Shown here one piece after another: positions 17,118 through 25,412 of a stretch of 64,000 bases of DNA. The notes below the pieces were generated by a model. It was not told where the DNA came from and did not search any database. It was given only the letters and a program-made list of their open reading frames with translations. How positions within the stretch are numbered: the first letter of the stretch is position 1; every line of letters begins with the position of its first letter. A program made the translations under genes and the position numbers. This DNA is from Bifidobacterium colobi. Its GTDB lineage: Bacteria > Actinomycetota > Actinomycetes > Actinomycetales > Bifidobacteriaceae. The stretch lies in assembly GCF_018555455.1 (NCBI RefSeq), contig NZ_JAFEJU010000002.1, forward strand, positions 62,001 to 126,000, in the 5' to 3' direction.

Positions 17118-17348
17118 TAGATGCACGTCCATAAGCTGCCGTAAACTTTGCTTTGCTGTGTCGAGAAGCAGGCCGCCGCATAAGCCGGCTTCTCCCAGGG
17201 TCCAGTCGAACCTGACTTTCGGCGGATCGGCAGGCCTCCCAAGGGCAAACCCGCGGGATGATGAAAAGCGATTACGCCCGGCAATGCAACAACGCGGGCA
17301 GTGATCCTTGACCTGGGGCTGGTATGCGGCAGCACTGAAGGAACAACA
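17118..17348 (+). promoter_or_regulatory. rplS leader region
   Basis: About 230 nt without a gene. It contains a stem GAGAAGC (17163-17169) with GCTTCTC (17188-17194) and several GC-rich inverted segments before the ribosome site. Ribosomal protein genes often carry autoregulatory leaders, but no known leader motif was identified here. Confidence 0.35.
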
Positions 17349-17714
17349 ATGGTTAACGCTATTGAGGCTTTTGACGCCAAGCACATGAAGCCGGCTGAGG
17401 AAATCCCGGCCTTCCGTCCCGGCGACACCGTCGACGTGAACGTGAAGATCAAGGAAGGCAACAACTCCCGTATCCAGACCTTCACCGGCGTGGTGATCGC
17501 TCGTCAGGGTGCTGGCGTTCGTGAGACCTTCGTGGTCCGCAAGATCAGCTTCGGCACTGGTGTGGAGCGTCGTTTCCCGGTTCACTCCCCGTCCATCGAG
17601 TCCATCAAGCTCGTGCGTAAGGGCCGTGTGCGCCGCGCCAAGCTGTACTACCTGCGTGCTCTGCGCGGCAAGGCTGCTCGTATCGTCGAGCGCCGCGACA
17701 ACTCCGCTAAGTGA
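17349..17714 (+). CDS. rplS: 50S ribosomal protein L19
   Basis: A 121-aa protein at the 30S-50S interface. Family core: [33 protein letters not shown], then [20 protein letters not shown] and [16 protein letters not shown]. The start at 17349 follows a GAAGGA site; a GTG at 17301 would add 16 residues not seen in L19. It is followed by a strong hairpin and the signal peptidase gene. The order rplS-lepB-rnhB is common in actinobacteria. Confidence 0.97.
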   Translation: MVNAIEAFDAKHMKPAEEIPAFRPGDTVDVNVKIKEGNNSRIQTFTGVVIARQGAGVRETFVVRKISFGTGVERRFPVHSPSIESIKLVRKGRVRRAKLYYLRALRGKAARIVERRDNSAK

Positions 17715-17771
17715 GTTCGTCGGTAGGTTTGTTACAGCCAGCGACTCTAGAGTCGCGCGAATAAACCGTGA

Positions 17772-17809
17772 AATTCAGCCCGGAATCGTTGGTGGTTCCG
17801 GGCTGAATT
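17772..17809 (+). terminator. Strong hairpin after rplS
   Basis: A perfect 14-bp stem AATTCAGCCCGGAA (17772-17785) with TTCCGGGCTGAATT (17796-17809) and a 10-nt loop. The downstream bases are not T-rich, so it may terminate weakly or protect the mRNA end. Confidence 0.7.
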
Positions 17810-17896
17810 CGTATTGGGCAAGTAATATAGAGCGCGCTTGTATGCCGGTTACCGGCAGTGCCAAGCGACAGTCGGTCAAAACCACGGAGGATAGCC

Positions 17897-18793
17897 ATGC
17901 AGGATAATCAGGATAACGAGTCGCTCCCGATTTCCGTGATTGCCGAACATGCCGACTCTGCTGCGGTACAAGACGACAGCGAGCTGCCCGCCGCAGCACA
18001 GGCTGCCGATGCCGAATCCTCAGTGCGTGATTCGCGCACACTGCAAGTGGCCGATCACGGCATCGACTTATCCCCGGTACCGCCGGCTGTACCATTGCCG
18101 TCTGCGGCAACGCAGCAGTCACCCGCCCCGCATACTCCCGCGCGGCATGCCGCAGCAACAACCAAGAACGATGACCGGTTCACACTGCGCGATTTCTTCC
18201 TCTGGTGCGGCATGCCCGTACTGATTGTGATATTGGTGCGCGTATTCCTGCTGGGATTCTATGAAATCCCGTCACGCTCCATGATGGACACCATCGTGCC
18301 CGGCGACCGAGTAGTGGCGAGCAAGCTCTCACCGAAGTATATTGACCTGCACCGTGGCGATGTGGTGGTGTTCAAAGATCCGAATAATTGGCTCAGCGCC
18401 GAACAAAGCAGCGGACTCGGCGGTGGATTTCTCATCAAGCGATTGATTGGTTTGCCGGGCGACACCGTGGAATGCAAAGGCGTTGGCCAGCCGATCACCA
18501 TCAATGGCGTGGCAATCAATGAATCCTCCTATATTCGCCCCGGCGTGGATCCCAGTGCGTTCCCATTCTCGGTGACCGTCACCGAAGGCCACGTGTTCGT
18601 GATGGGTGACAATCGCGCAAATTCCGCCGATTCCCGCTACCATCAAGATGACGGCGATCATGGCTTGGTGCCGATGAGTGACATTGTGGGCACCGGTTTG
18701 GTAACATACTGGCCCTTAGATCGCATCGGCACACTCGAGGCCCATCACGAGGTATTCGCCAATGTGCCCGACCGCACCGCATCCGCCTCCTGA
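17897..18793 (+). CDS. lepB: Signal peptidase I
   Basis: A 298-aa membrane-bound serine protease that removes Sec and Tat signal peptides. About 95 residues of polar, alanine- and proline-rich sequence precede one membrane segment (GMPVLIVILVRVFLLGF). The catalytic Ser128 is in IPSRSMMDTI and the general-base Lys181 in GGGFLIKRLIGLPGDT; FVMGDNRANSADSR near residue 235 is the conserved box E. The ATG at 17897 is chosen for its CGGAGGA site; an in-frame GTG at 17858 lacks one. The long N-terminal cytoplasmic region is larger than in most signal peptidases. Confidence 0.94.
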   Translation: MQDNQDNESLPISVIAEHADSAAVQDDSELPAAAQAADAESSVRDSRTLQVADHGIDLSPVPPAVPLPSAATQQSPAPHTPARHAAATTKNDDRFTLRDFFLWCGMPVLIVILVRVFLLGFYEIPSRSMMDTIVPGDRVVASKLSPKYIDLHRGDVVVFKDPNNWLSAEQSSGLGGGFLIKRLIGLPGDTVECKGVGQPITINGVAINESSYIRPGVDPSAFPFSVTVTEGHVFVMGDNRANSADSRYHQDDGDHGLVPMSDIVGTGLVTYWPLDRIGTLEAHHEVFANVPDRTASAS

Positions 18794-18807
18794 ATTCCTT
18801 TTTCCTC

Positions 18808-18852
18808 GGCTCCTCTTGTTAGGGGAGCTGTCGGTGAAGCCGACTGAGGGGT
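18808..18852. repeat. REP-like element, copy 2
   Basis: GGCTCCTCTTGTTAGGGGAG, then CTGTCGG/CCGAC as second stem, ending GACTGAGGGGT. It lies between lepB and rnhB. Confidence 0.8.
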
Positions 18853-18890
18853 AGTGCTCAACGCATTGAGTTGTCTGTTGGAGGGAAGTC

Positions 18891-19589
18891 ATGCCGAAAA
18901 TCACACCAACGCTTGACCTTGAACATAACCTTGCCGATCAGGGCTTTGATCTGATCGCCGGATTCGATGAGGTTGGCCGTGGCGCGCTCGCCGGTCCGGT
19001 CATGGTCGGCTGCGCGGCGATTTGGTCACGTGACCTAAACGCTCTCGAAGTGCCCGCAGGCGTAGCCGATTCCAAAATGCTCACCGAACATCGTCGCGAA
19101 GCCATCGTCGATGAACTGTGCGATTGGTGTGCAGCTTGGGCGGTCGGTCAGGCCAGCAATACCGAAATCGATGATTGGGGTATCTCCTATGCGCTCGGCA
19201 TCGCGGCGTTGCGCGCGCTCGCCGCAGTCGAACGACAGCTTGAGCTGGGTGAGGCCAATGCTCAGCCGTTGCGCGTCGGTGCAATCCTCGATGGGCCGAA
19301 TGACTACATCACCAAAGCATTAGGTACTTTTGACGCTCCAGAGGTACCGATTCCAGCCACCGTTACCACCAAAGTCAAAGGTGATCAGCATTGCGCCACC
19401 GTGGCCAGTGCGGCGGTGATCGCCAAAGTCACCCGAGATCGGCTCATGGTCGACCTCGCGCACAGTAATCCGGCGTATGCGCCATATGAGTGGGAACATA
19501 ACAAAGGATATGGTTCCGCCGCACATCGCGCCGCCATTGCCGAGCATGGCCCGAGCCCACTGCATCGCATCAGCTGGCATCTGACCTGA
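18891..19589 (+). CDS. rnhB: Ribonuclease HII
   Basis: A 232-aa endonuclease that cleaves RNA in RNA-DNA hybrids and starts removal of single ribonucleotides from DNA. The metal-binding acidic residues are in AGFDEVGRGALAGPVMVG (residues 23-40, Asp and Glu) and in the AILDGPNDYI region; the C-terminal acidic motif is GDQHCATVASAAVIAKVTRD. TTGGAGGGAAG precedes the ATG. It follows lepB with a REP-like element between them. Confidence 0.95.
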   Translation: MPKITPTLDLEHNLADQGFDLIAGFDEVGRGALAGPVMVGCAAIWSRDLNALEVPAGVADSKMLTEHRREAIVDELCDWCAAWAVGQASNTEIDDWGISYALGIAALRALAAVERQLELGEANAQPLRVGAILDGPNDYITKALGTFDAPEVPIPATVTTKVKGDQHCATVASAAVIAKVTRDRLMVDLAHSNPAYAPYEWEHNKGYGSAAHRAAIAEHGPSPLHRISWHLT

Positions 19590-19661
19590 CAGTGCCGGGA
19601 ACGGGTGAGCATTGCCGCAATCATGCAGAGGCAGATGGCTTATCCCACGCGACACGGCCAA

Positions 19662-19677
19662 TGTGAGCGTTAACGCA
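19662..19677. promoter_or_regulatory. LacI-type operator before the ara regulator
   Basis: TGTGAGCGTTAACGCA closely matches the operator-like TGTGAGCGCTAACACA found upstream of araB at 21089-21104. It is about 90 nt before the regulator start, suggesting autoregulation. Confidence 0.65.
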
Positions 19678-19767
19678 ACTGTCTGAAAACGCGCTAAAGT
19701 CATTGGTAGTGCAATTCACAACGGTCGTGCAACGGATGCCGACCGCAAGCGGAAAGGTTCAGGTGGT

Positions 19768-20883
19768 ATGGTGAACAGCCGCAAACCAAGCAAGCGCCCG
19801 TCCATGTTTGAAGTAGCCAAACTCGCGGGGGTCAGCCACCAAACCGTATCCCGCGTCATCAACAATTCGCCGGACGTTTCCGATGCCACACGAGCCAAAG
19901 TGCAGGCGGCAGTCGATCAGCTCGGCTACCGTCCGTCCAATTCCGCGCGCGCACTGGCCTCCCGCCGTTCGCGCACGATCGGCCTTATTGCCGGCGGCAT
20001 GAAGTTCTTCGGTCCGATTTCCGCCATCGCATCCATTGAATCCATCGCGCGTGAGCATGGCCTGTTCATGAGCGTCATGATGGTGCATGAGGCGCTGTGC
20101 ACCCAAGCTGAATTCGACAACCTCTGCGATACGTTCATCGAACAGAACGTGGACGCCTTCATTTTCCTGACACCAACGGATGTGATGTTCGCCGCCGCGT
20201 GCCGTGCGAAAGTCAACCAGCCACGCGTCATTGTCACCTCCACGCACGGGCAGATGACCGTACGTGAGGGATTGAGTCTGATTTCGGCGGAAAACAAGCG
20301 CCGCACCGCGATTGTGGGCATCGACCAGTGGGATGCGATGGCCAAAGTAGTGGGGCTGATGAGCGAATACGGACATAAATCCGCGCTGTATTTCGCGGGG
20401 CCCAACGAATGGCGAGACGCGCACACCCGTCTGGATGCATGGCGCAAGCTTTCGGCCATGCATTCCATCGACTCCCAGATTGCGCGCTGCCATACGTGGA
20501 ATTCGGACGAATCCTACGCGCAGATGAATCATCTGTTGGATGAATACGGTATGAAGGGCCTGCCATTGCCCACCGCAGTGGTATCGGCCAACGATAGCCA
20601 GGCGGTTGGCATCATCCGTTCGCTGCATGAGCATAAGCTGCGGATTCCGCAGGACATCAGCGTGGTGGGCTTCGATGACATGCCGGGCATGGATAATCTG
20701 TATCCGCCGCTGACCACCGTGCACCCTGATTTCGAGGCGTTGGGTGGCGTGGCGATGCGTGAAACATTGCGTTTGCTGGGGGAAGGCTCCGAACCGGTGT
20801 TCCTGACGAATCAGCACGGCGTGGGTCTGATCCCCGCCAAAGTGATGAGTCGCAGCTCGCTGGGGCCGGCTCCGCGTAGGTAG
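19768..20883 (+). CDS. LacI-family regulator of the arabinose operon (AraR-like role)
   Basis: A 371-aa regulator. The helix-turn-helix and hinge occupy residues 10-66 (FEVAKLAGVSHQTVSRVINN, then NSARALASRRSRTIG). The effector domain ends in VVGFDDMPGMDNLYPPLTTV. AAGGTTCAGGT precedes the ATG. It is directly upstream of araB-araD-araA, and a shared palindrome lies before both itself and araB, so it is probably the local arabinose-responsive repressor. It belongs to the LacI family, unlike the GntR-type AraR of Bacillus or the activator AraC of E. coli. Ligand is inferred. Confidence 0.9.
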   Translation: MVNSRKPSKRPSMFEVAKLAGVSHQTVSRVINNSPDVSDATRAKVQAAVDQLGYRPSNSARALASRRSRTIGLIAGGMKFFGPISAIASIESIAREHGLFMSVMMVHEALCTQAEFDNLCDTFIEQNVDAFIFLTPTDVMFAAACRAKVNQPRVIVTSTHGQMTVREGLSLISAENKRRTAIVGIDQWDAMAKVVGLMSEYGHKSALYFAGPNEWRDAHTRLDAWRKLSAMHSIDSQIARCHTWNSDESYAQMNHLLDEYGMKGLPLPTAVVSANDSQAVGIIRSLHEHKLRIPQDISVVGFDDMPGMDNLYPPLTTVHPDFEALGGVAMRETLRLLGEGSEPVFLTNQHGVGLIPAKVMSRSSLGPAPRR

Positions 20884-20908
20884 CATGCCGGCAATCGCTT
20901 CGCTCTTT

Positions 20909-20955
20909 GGCTCCCTCTGTCGGGGGGAGCTGGAGGCGAGGCCGACTGAGGGGTG
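20909..20955. repeat. REP-like element, copy 3
   Basis: GGCTCCCTCTGTCGGGGGGA then GCTGGAGGCGAGGCCGACTG and AGGGGTGG. It lies between the LacI regulator and araB. Confidence 0.75.
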
Positions 20956-21087
20956 GTTATTGCAAGAAATGAAGTTTGTGTCGTGGCTCTATTGAGCCAA
21001 TTTGCTTGCTGTTATCGATTCGTTATAAACGAAATAACGCTATAAGTTGTGTCGAACCTCGGTTATAGGTACAATGATTTTCGGAAA

Positions 21088-21104
21088 TTGTGAGCGCTAA
21101 CACA
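21088..21104. promoter_or_regulatory. LacI-type operator before araB
   Basis: TTGTGAGCGCTAACACA, a palindrome around AGCGCT, is 51 nt upstream of the araB start. It matches the site before the LacI regulator. Confidence 0.75.
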
Positions 21105-21154
21105 GAACCCAAAGAAGGGGAGGAAAGCCGGCGCTCCGCAGGGTAAGGATAGAT

Positions 21155-22801
21155 ATGGCAGTTATCGACAACGCGGCCGAACAGGTCGCACACATCGCTG
21201 AAAAGATTCGCGCGGGCAAGACCACGCTGGGCATTGAATTCGGCTCCACCCGAATCAAGGCCGTTCTGATCGACGACACCTTCCACACCATCGCCTCCGG
21301 CGATTACAGCTGGGCCTCCCATCTGGAGGATGGCCTGTGGAGCTACTCCACCGAAGAAATCTGGGGCGGCCTGCAGCACGCTTACGCCTCCATGGCCAAC
21401 GATGTGGAGACCGCATACGGTGAGAAGCTCACCCACATCGGTCACATCGGCTTCTCCGCCATGATGCACGGCTATCTGGCCTTCGACGAGAACGGTGAGC
21501 TGCTGGTCCCGTTCCGCACCTGGCAGAACACCAACACTTCCGAAGCTCACCAGAAGCTTTCCGAGCTGTTCCAGTACAACATTCCTGAGCGCTGGTCCAT
21601 CGCACACCTCTACCAGGCCGTGCTCAACAAGGAAGAGCACGTCTCCAAGGTCACCTACTTCACCACGCTGGCCGGTTACGTGCACTGGAAGCTCACCGGC
21701 AAGAAGGTGCTCGGCGTGGGCGATGCCTCCGGCATGTTCCCGATCGACCCGACCACCCACACCTACGAGACCGAATTCATCGAGAAGTTCGATGCCCTGC
21801 CCGAAGTCGCCGCCCAGCCGTGGAAGCTCGAGAACCTGCTGCCGACTCCGCTCGTCGCCGGCACCCCGGCCGGTGAGCTGACCGAGGAAGGCGCCAAGCT
21901 GCTCGACCCGTCCGGCACCCTGAAGCCGGGCATCGTGCTCGCACCGCCGGAAGGCGATGCAGGCACCGGCATGGTGGCCACCAACTCCGTGCGCGTGCGC
22001 ACCGGTAACGTCTCCGCCGGCACCTCCATCTTCGCCATGGTCGTGCTCGAGCACAAGCTCAAGGCCCTGCACCCCGAAGTCGATCTGGTCACCACCCCGG
22101 CCGGCGATCTGGCCGGTATGAGCCACGCCAACAACTTCACCTCCGACCTGAATGCATGGGTTGGCCTCTTCGGCGAGTTCGCCAAGGCCATTGGCCAGCC
22201 TGTCGACGCCGGCACCCTGTACGGCACCCTGTTCCGTGCGGCCATCGCCGACGACGTGGACGCCAACTGCGGCGGCCTGCTGAACTACCCGTTCCGCTCC
22301 GGTGAGTTCCTCGCCGGTCTGCCCGAAGGCCGTCCGCTGTTCGCCCGCAGCCCTGAGGCTCACATGACCCTCGGCAACTTCATGCGCGCACAGCTCTTCT
22401 CCGCATTCTCCCCGGTCAAGATCGGCATGGATGTCATGACCAAGCAGGAGCACGTGCAGATCGACTCCCTCGTGGGCCACGGTGGCATCTTCACCACCCC
22501 GAAGGTCGCCCAGAAGATTCTGGCCGCAGCCTTCAACACCCCGATCAAGGTCATGTCCACCGCAGCCGAAGGCGGCGCATGGGGCATGGCAGTGCTCGCC
22601 AACTACCTGTGGAACACCAACGAAGACCACTCCAACCTGGCCGACTACCTTGACGGCTGCGTCTTCAAGGACGCACAGTCCGTCACCGAGACCCCTGTGG
22701 CCTCCGACGTGATCGGCTTCGAGGACTTCTTCGAGCGTTTCTCCAAGGGACTGCCGATCGAGCACACCGCCATCGAGACCATCGATCTCGAAGACAAGTA
22801 A
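21155..22801 (+). CDS. araB: L-ribulokinase (FGGY family)
   Basis: Phosphorylates L-ribulose to L-ribulose 5-phosphate in arabinose catabolism. The 548-aa length and FGGY fold fit: the N-terminal phosphate loop LGIEFGSTRIKAVLIDD at residues 28-44, GFSAMMHGYLAFDENGELL near 105, and the C-terminal GHGGIFTTPKVAQKI and TAAEGGAWGMAVLANYL, which close the ATP site. The adjacent araD and araA genes support the assignment over xylulokinase. GGTAAGGATAG lies before the ATG. Strong codon bias suggests high expression on arabinose. Confidence 0.92.
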   Translation: MAVIDNAAEQVAHIAEKIRAGKTTLGIEFGSTRIKAVLIDDTFHTIASGDYSWASHLEDGLWSYSTEEIWGGLQHAYASMANDVETAYGEKLTHIGHIGFSAMMHGYLAFDENGELLVPFRTWQNTNTSEAHQKLSELFQYNIPERWSIAHLYQAVLNKEEHVSKVTYFTTLAGYVHWKLTGKKVLGVGDASGMFPIDPTTHTYETEFIEKFDALPEVAAQPWKLENLLPTPLVAGTPAGELTEEGAKLLDPSGTLKPGIVLAPPEGDAGTGMVATNSVRVRTGNVSAGTSIFAMVVLEHKLKALHPEVDLVTTPAGDLAGMSHANNFTSDLNAWVGLFGEFAKAIGQPVDAGTLYGTLFRAAIADDVDANCGGLLNYPFRSGEFLAGLPEGRPLFARSPEAHMTLGNFMRAQLFSAFSPVKIGMDVMTKQEHVQIDSLVGHGGIFTTPKVAQKILAAAFNTPIKVMSTAAEGGAWGMAVLANYLWNTNEDHSNLADYLDGCVFKDAQSVTETPVASDVIGFEDFFERFSKGLPIEHTAIETIDLEDK

Positions 22802-22842
22802 GTTTTAGCAAGCTTCCAACTAAGTGGAAAGGAAAACCAACA

Positions 22843-23535
22843 ATGGCAACTTTGGCTGATTACGGCCCCGAGGTTCGCGCCGAGGTCAAGCAGGTCCGTG
22901 AGGTCGTCTCCAACCTGCACCAGCAGCTGATCAAGTGGAACCTGGTCGTCTGGACCGCAGGCAACGTCTCCCAGCGTCTGCACACCGCCGACCTGTTCGT
23001 CATCAAGCCCTCCGGCGTTCGCTATGAGAACCTGACCCCGAACTCCATGGTCGTCGTTGATCTTGACGGCAACGTTGTAGACGGCACCGAAGCCCCGTCC
23101 TCCGACACCGCTTCCCACGCCTACATCTACCGCAACATGCCTGACGTCTACGGTGTCGTGCACACCCACTCCACCTACGCCACCGCATGGGCCGCCACCG
23201 GCCAGAACATTCCTTGCGGCCTGACCATGATGGGCGACGAATTCGGCGGCCCGGTTCCGGTCGGTCCGTTCCGTCTCATCGGTTCCGAAGCCATCGGCAA
23301 GGGCGTTGTCGAGACCCTCAAGAAGTACCCGAAGTCCCCGGCCGTCCTCATGCAGAACCACGGCCCCTTCACCATCGGCAAGGATGCAGAAGGCGCCGTC
23401 AAGGCCGCTGCCATGACCGAGGAAGTCGCTCACACCATGTGGGCCGCCAAGCAGCTCGGCGACATCATCGAGATCGACCAGGCCGATATCGATAAGCTTA
23501 ACGACCGCTATCAGAACGTCTACGGTCAGCACTGA
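22843..23535 (+). CDS. araD: L-ribulose-5-phosphate 4-epimerase
   Basis: Converts L-ribulose 5-phosphate to D-xylulose 5-phosphate, the substrate of phosphoketolase. The 230-aa length is typical. The zinc-binding histidines are in GVVHTHSTYATAW (near residues 106-108) and in MQNHGPFTIG (near 171); WTAGNVSQR and KPSGVRYENLTP make up the substrate site. GTGGAAAGGA precedes the ATG. It lies 41 nt after araB and is co-transcribed with it. Confidence 0.96.
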   Translation: MATLADYGPEVRAEVKQVREVVSNLHQQLIKWNLVVWTAGNVSQRLHTADLFVIKPSGVRYENLTPNSMVVVDLDGNVVDGTEAPSSDTASHAYIYRNMPDVYGVVHTHSTYATAWAATGQNIPCGLTMMGDEFGGPVPVGPFRLIGSEAIGKGVVETLKKYPKSPAVLMQNHGPFTIGKDAEGAVKAAAMTEEVAHTMWAAKQLGDIIEIDQADIDKLNDRYQNVYGQH

Positions 23536-23558
23536 TTTGATGGAGCGTCCTCGTCGTT

Positions 23559-23599
23559 GTGGAAGGCTCGAAGTACCTTCGTACTCCTTCGCCTTCCAC
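23559..23599 (+). other. Stem-loop between araD and araA
   Basis: GTGGAAGGC (23559-23567) pairs with GCCTTCCAC (23591-23599), and the inner CGAAGTAC pairs with GTACTCCTTCG around CTTC with a small bulge. With the REP-like element that follows, it makes a 245-nt structured spacer that could set the araD:araA ratio. Confidence 0.65.
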
Positions 23600-23643
23600 G
23601 CCTAGAGGCCGCACACATCAAATAGCTATTGATTCTCTTTCCT

Positions 23644-23690
23644 GGCTCCCTCTGATGAGGGAGCTGGCAGCCGAAGGCTGACTGAGGGAG
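23644..23690. repeat. REP-like element, copy 4
   Basis: The cleanest copy: GGCTCCCTCTGATGAGGGAG, then CTGGCAGCC with GGCTG and the end ACTGAGGGAG. It lies between araD and araA, inside the operon. Confidence 0.85.
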
Positions 23691-23780
23691 AGAAGTAGAA
23701 AAACGGCAGGCTTCGTGAGAAGCCTCCCAATACTTACATCCAAATCCTCGTACACAACGAAGTAAATAAAAGGAGCCATT

Positions 23781-25298
23781 ATGGCAATGGAAAACCCCTT
23801 TGAGGGCAAGGAAATCTGGTTCGGCGTCGGTTCTCAGGACCTGTACGGCGAGGAAGCTCTGCGTCAGGTCGCTGAGCACTCCGCTGAAATGGTCGACTAC
23901 CTGAACAAGACCGGCAAGATCCCGGCCAAGATCGTTCTCAAGCCGACCCTGAAGTCCTCCGACGGCGTCAAGCAGTTCATGGTTGAAGCCTCCGCCAACC
24001 CGAACGTCATCGGTGTCATCACCTGGTGCCACACCTTCTCCCCGGCCAAGATGTGGATCCGTGGCCTCGAAGTGCTGACCAAGCCGCTGCTGCAGCTGGC
24101 CACCCAGCACCACAAGGAGATCCCGTGGGAGACCATCGACATGGACTTCATGAACCTGAACCAGGCCGCACACGGCGACCGCGAGTTCGGTTACATCGTC
24201 TCCCGCCTCGGCATTCCGCGCAAGATCGTCGTCGGCCACTACACCGATCCGGAAGTCGCCGAGAAGGTCGGCACCTGGGCTCGCGCTTGCGCCGGCTGGG
24301 ATGCTTCCAACAACATGAAGGTCATGCGCTGGGGCGACAACATGCGTAACGTTGCCGTCACCGAGGGCGACAAGACCGAAGCCGAGCGCGTGTTCGGCGC
24401 TTCCATCAACACCTGGGCTGTCAACGAGCTCGTCGCCGCATACGACGCCGTCAAGGACGACCAGGTCAAGGAAATCATCGAAGACTACAAGGCCAAGTAC
24501 GACGTTGACCCGGCTCTGCTGGACGCCAAGTACGACTCCCTGTTCATCGCAGCCAAGGAAGAGGCTGCCATGGTCAACATGATGCGCGCCAACGGCTGCA
24601 CCGCCGGCGTCGACAACTTCGAAGACCTTGGCGCTCTGCCGCAGCTGCCGGGCGTTGGCCCGCAGCGCTTCCCGTCCGAGTACGGCTGGGGCTTCTCCGC
24701 TGAAGGTGACTGGAAGACCGCTGTGCTGGTTCGCATCGGCGCTGTGATGGGCTACGGCCTCGAGGGTGGCGCCTCCCTGATGGAGGACTACTCCTACAAC
24801 TTCACCGAGGGCAACGAGCTCGACATGGGCTCCCACATGCTCGAGGTCTCCCCGGCCATCGGCACCATCGCCAAGCCGAAGCTGGAGATCCACCCGCTGG
24901 GCATCGGTGGCAAGGCCGATCCGGTCCGCCTGGTCTTCTCCGGCGCTCCGAAGAAGGACGCAGTCGTGGTCTCCATGGCCGACGAGCGCGAGCGCTTCCG
25001 CCTGCTCATGGACGTTGTCGACGTTGTCGAGCCGCAGGGCTCCCTCAAGGAACTGCCGTGCGCACGCGCCGTCTGGAAGCCGCAGCCTGACCTGAAGACC
25101 GCTGTCCAGTGCTGGATCACCGCTGGCGGTTCTCACCACACCTGCATGACCACTTCTGTTGGTCGCGAGGCTTGGGAAGACTTCGCCCGCATCGCCGGCG
25201 TTGAGCTCGCCGTCATCGACGATAAGACCACCGCTCGCCAGTTCGAGAAGGAACTGCAGCTGTCCGAGATGTACCACCGCTTGGATAATCGTCACTGA
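23781..25298 (+). CDS. araA: L-arabinose isomerase
   Basis: Converts L-arabinose to L-ribulose, the first step of the pathway; Mn-dependent. The 505-aa length fits. Landmarks: GVITWCHTFSPAKMWIRGLE near residue 80, the active-site region around EGDWKTAVLVRIGAVMGYGL near 305, and GSHMLEVSPAIG near 350, whose His is a metal ligand. AAAGGAG precedes the ATG. It is third in the ara operon after a 245-nt spacer with hairpins, and ends at a clear terminator. Confidence 0.97.
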   Translation: MAMENPFEGKEIWFGVGSQDLYGEEALRQVAEHSAEMVDYLNKTGKIPAKIVLKPTLKSSDGVKQFMVEASANPNVIGVITWCHTFSPAKMWIRGLEVLTKPLLQLATQHHKEIPWETIDMDFMNLNQAAHGDREFGYIVSRLGIPRKIVVGHYTDPEVAEKVGTWARACAGWDASNNMKVMRWGDNMRNVAVTEGDKTEAERVFGASINTWAVNELVAAYDAVKDDQVKEIIEDYKAKYDVDPALLDAKYDSLFIAAKEEAAMVNMMRANGCTAGVDNFEDLGALPQLPGVGPQRFPSEYGWGFSAEGDWKTAVLVRIGAVMGYGLEGGASLMEDYSYNFTEGNELDMGSHMLEVSPAIGTIAKPKLEIHPLGIGGKADPVRLVFSGAPKKDAVVVSMADERERFRLLMDVVDVVEPQGSLKELPCARAVWKPQPDLKTAVQCWITAGGSHHTCMTTSVGREAWEDFARIAGVELAVIDDKTTARQFEKELQLSEMYHRLDNRH

Positions 25299-25321
25299 TG
25301 CTTAACCAGTGAAACTGCCTA

Positions 25322-25355
25322 GGGTCGCTTCGGGAAACCGGAGCGGCCCTTTTTT
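25322..25355 (+). terminator. Rho-independent terminator of the ara operon
   Basis: A 12-bp stem GGGTCGCTTCGG (25322-25333) with CCGGAGCGGCCC (25338-25349, two G·U pairs), loop GAAA, then six T. Confidence 0.95.
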
Positions 25356-25373
25356 GTATGCAATGTTGCAAAC

Positions 25374-25395
25374 AAAAAGGGCTCCGAAGAGCCCT
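25374..25395 (-). terminator. Rho-independent terminator of the acyl-CoA ligase gene
   Basis: On the minus strand AGGGCTC pairs with GAGCCCT around TTCG and a T-run follows (A-run at 25374-25378 on plus). It faces the ara operon terminator 20 nt away. Confidence 0.92.
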
Positions 25396-25412
25396 GGTAA
25401 TGCTTACTACGC

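Noticed and set aside
17118..17348. A known riboswitch or L19 leader family before rplS
   Set aside because: Stems exist, but none of the conserved sequences of a known class could be matched by eye.
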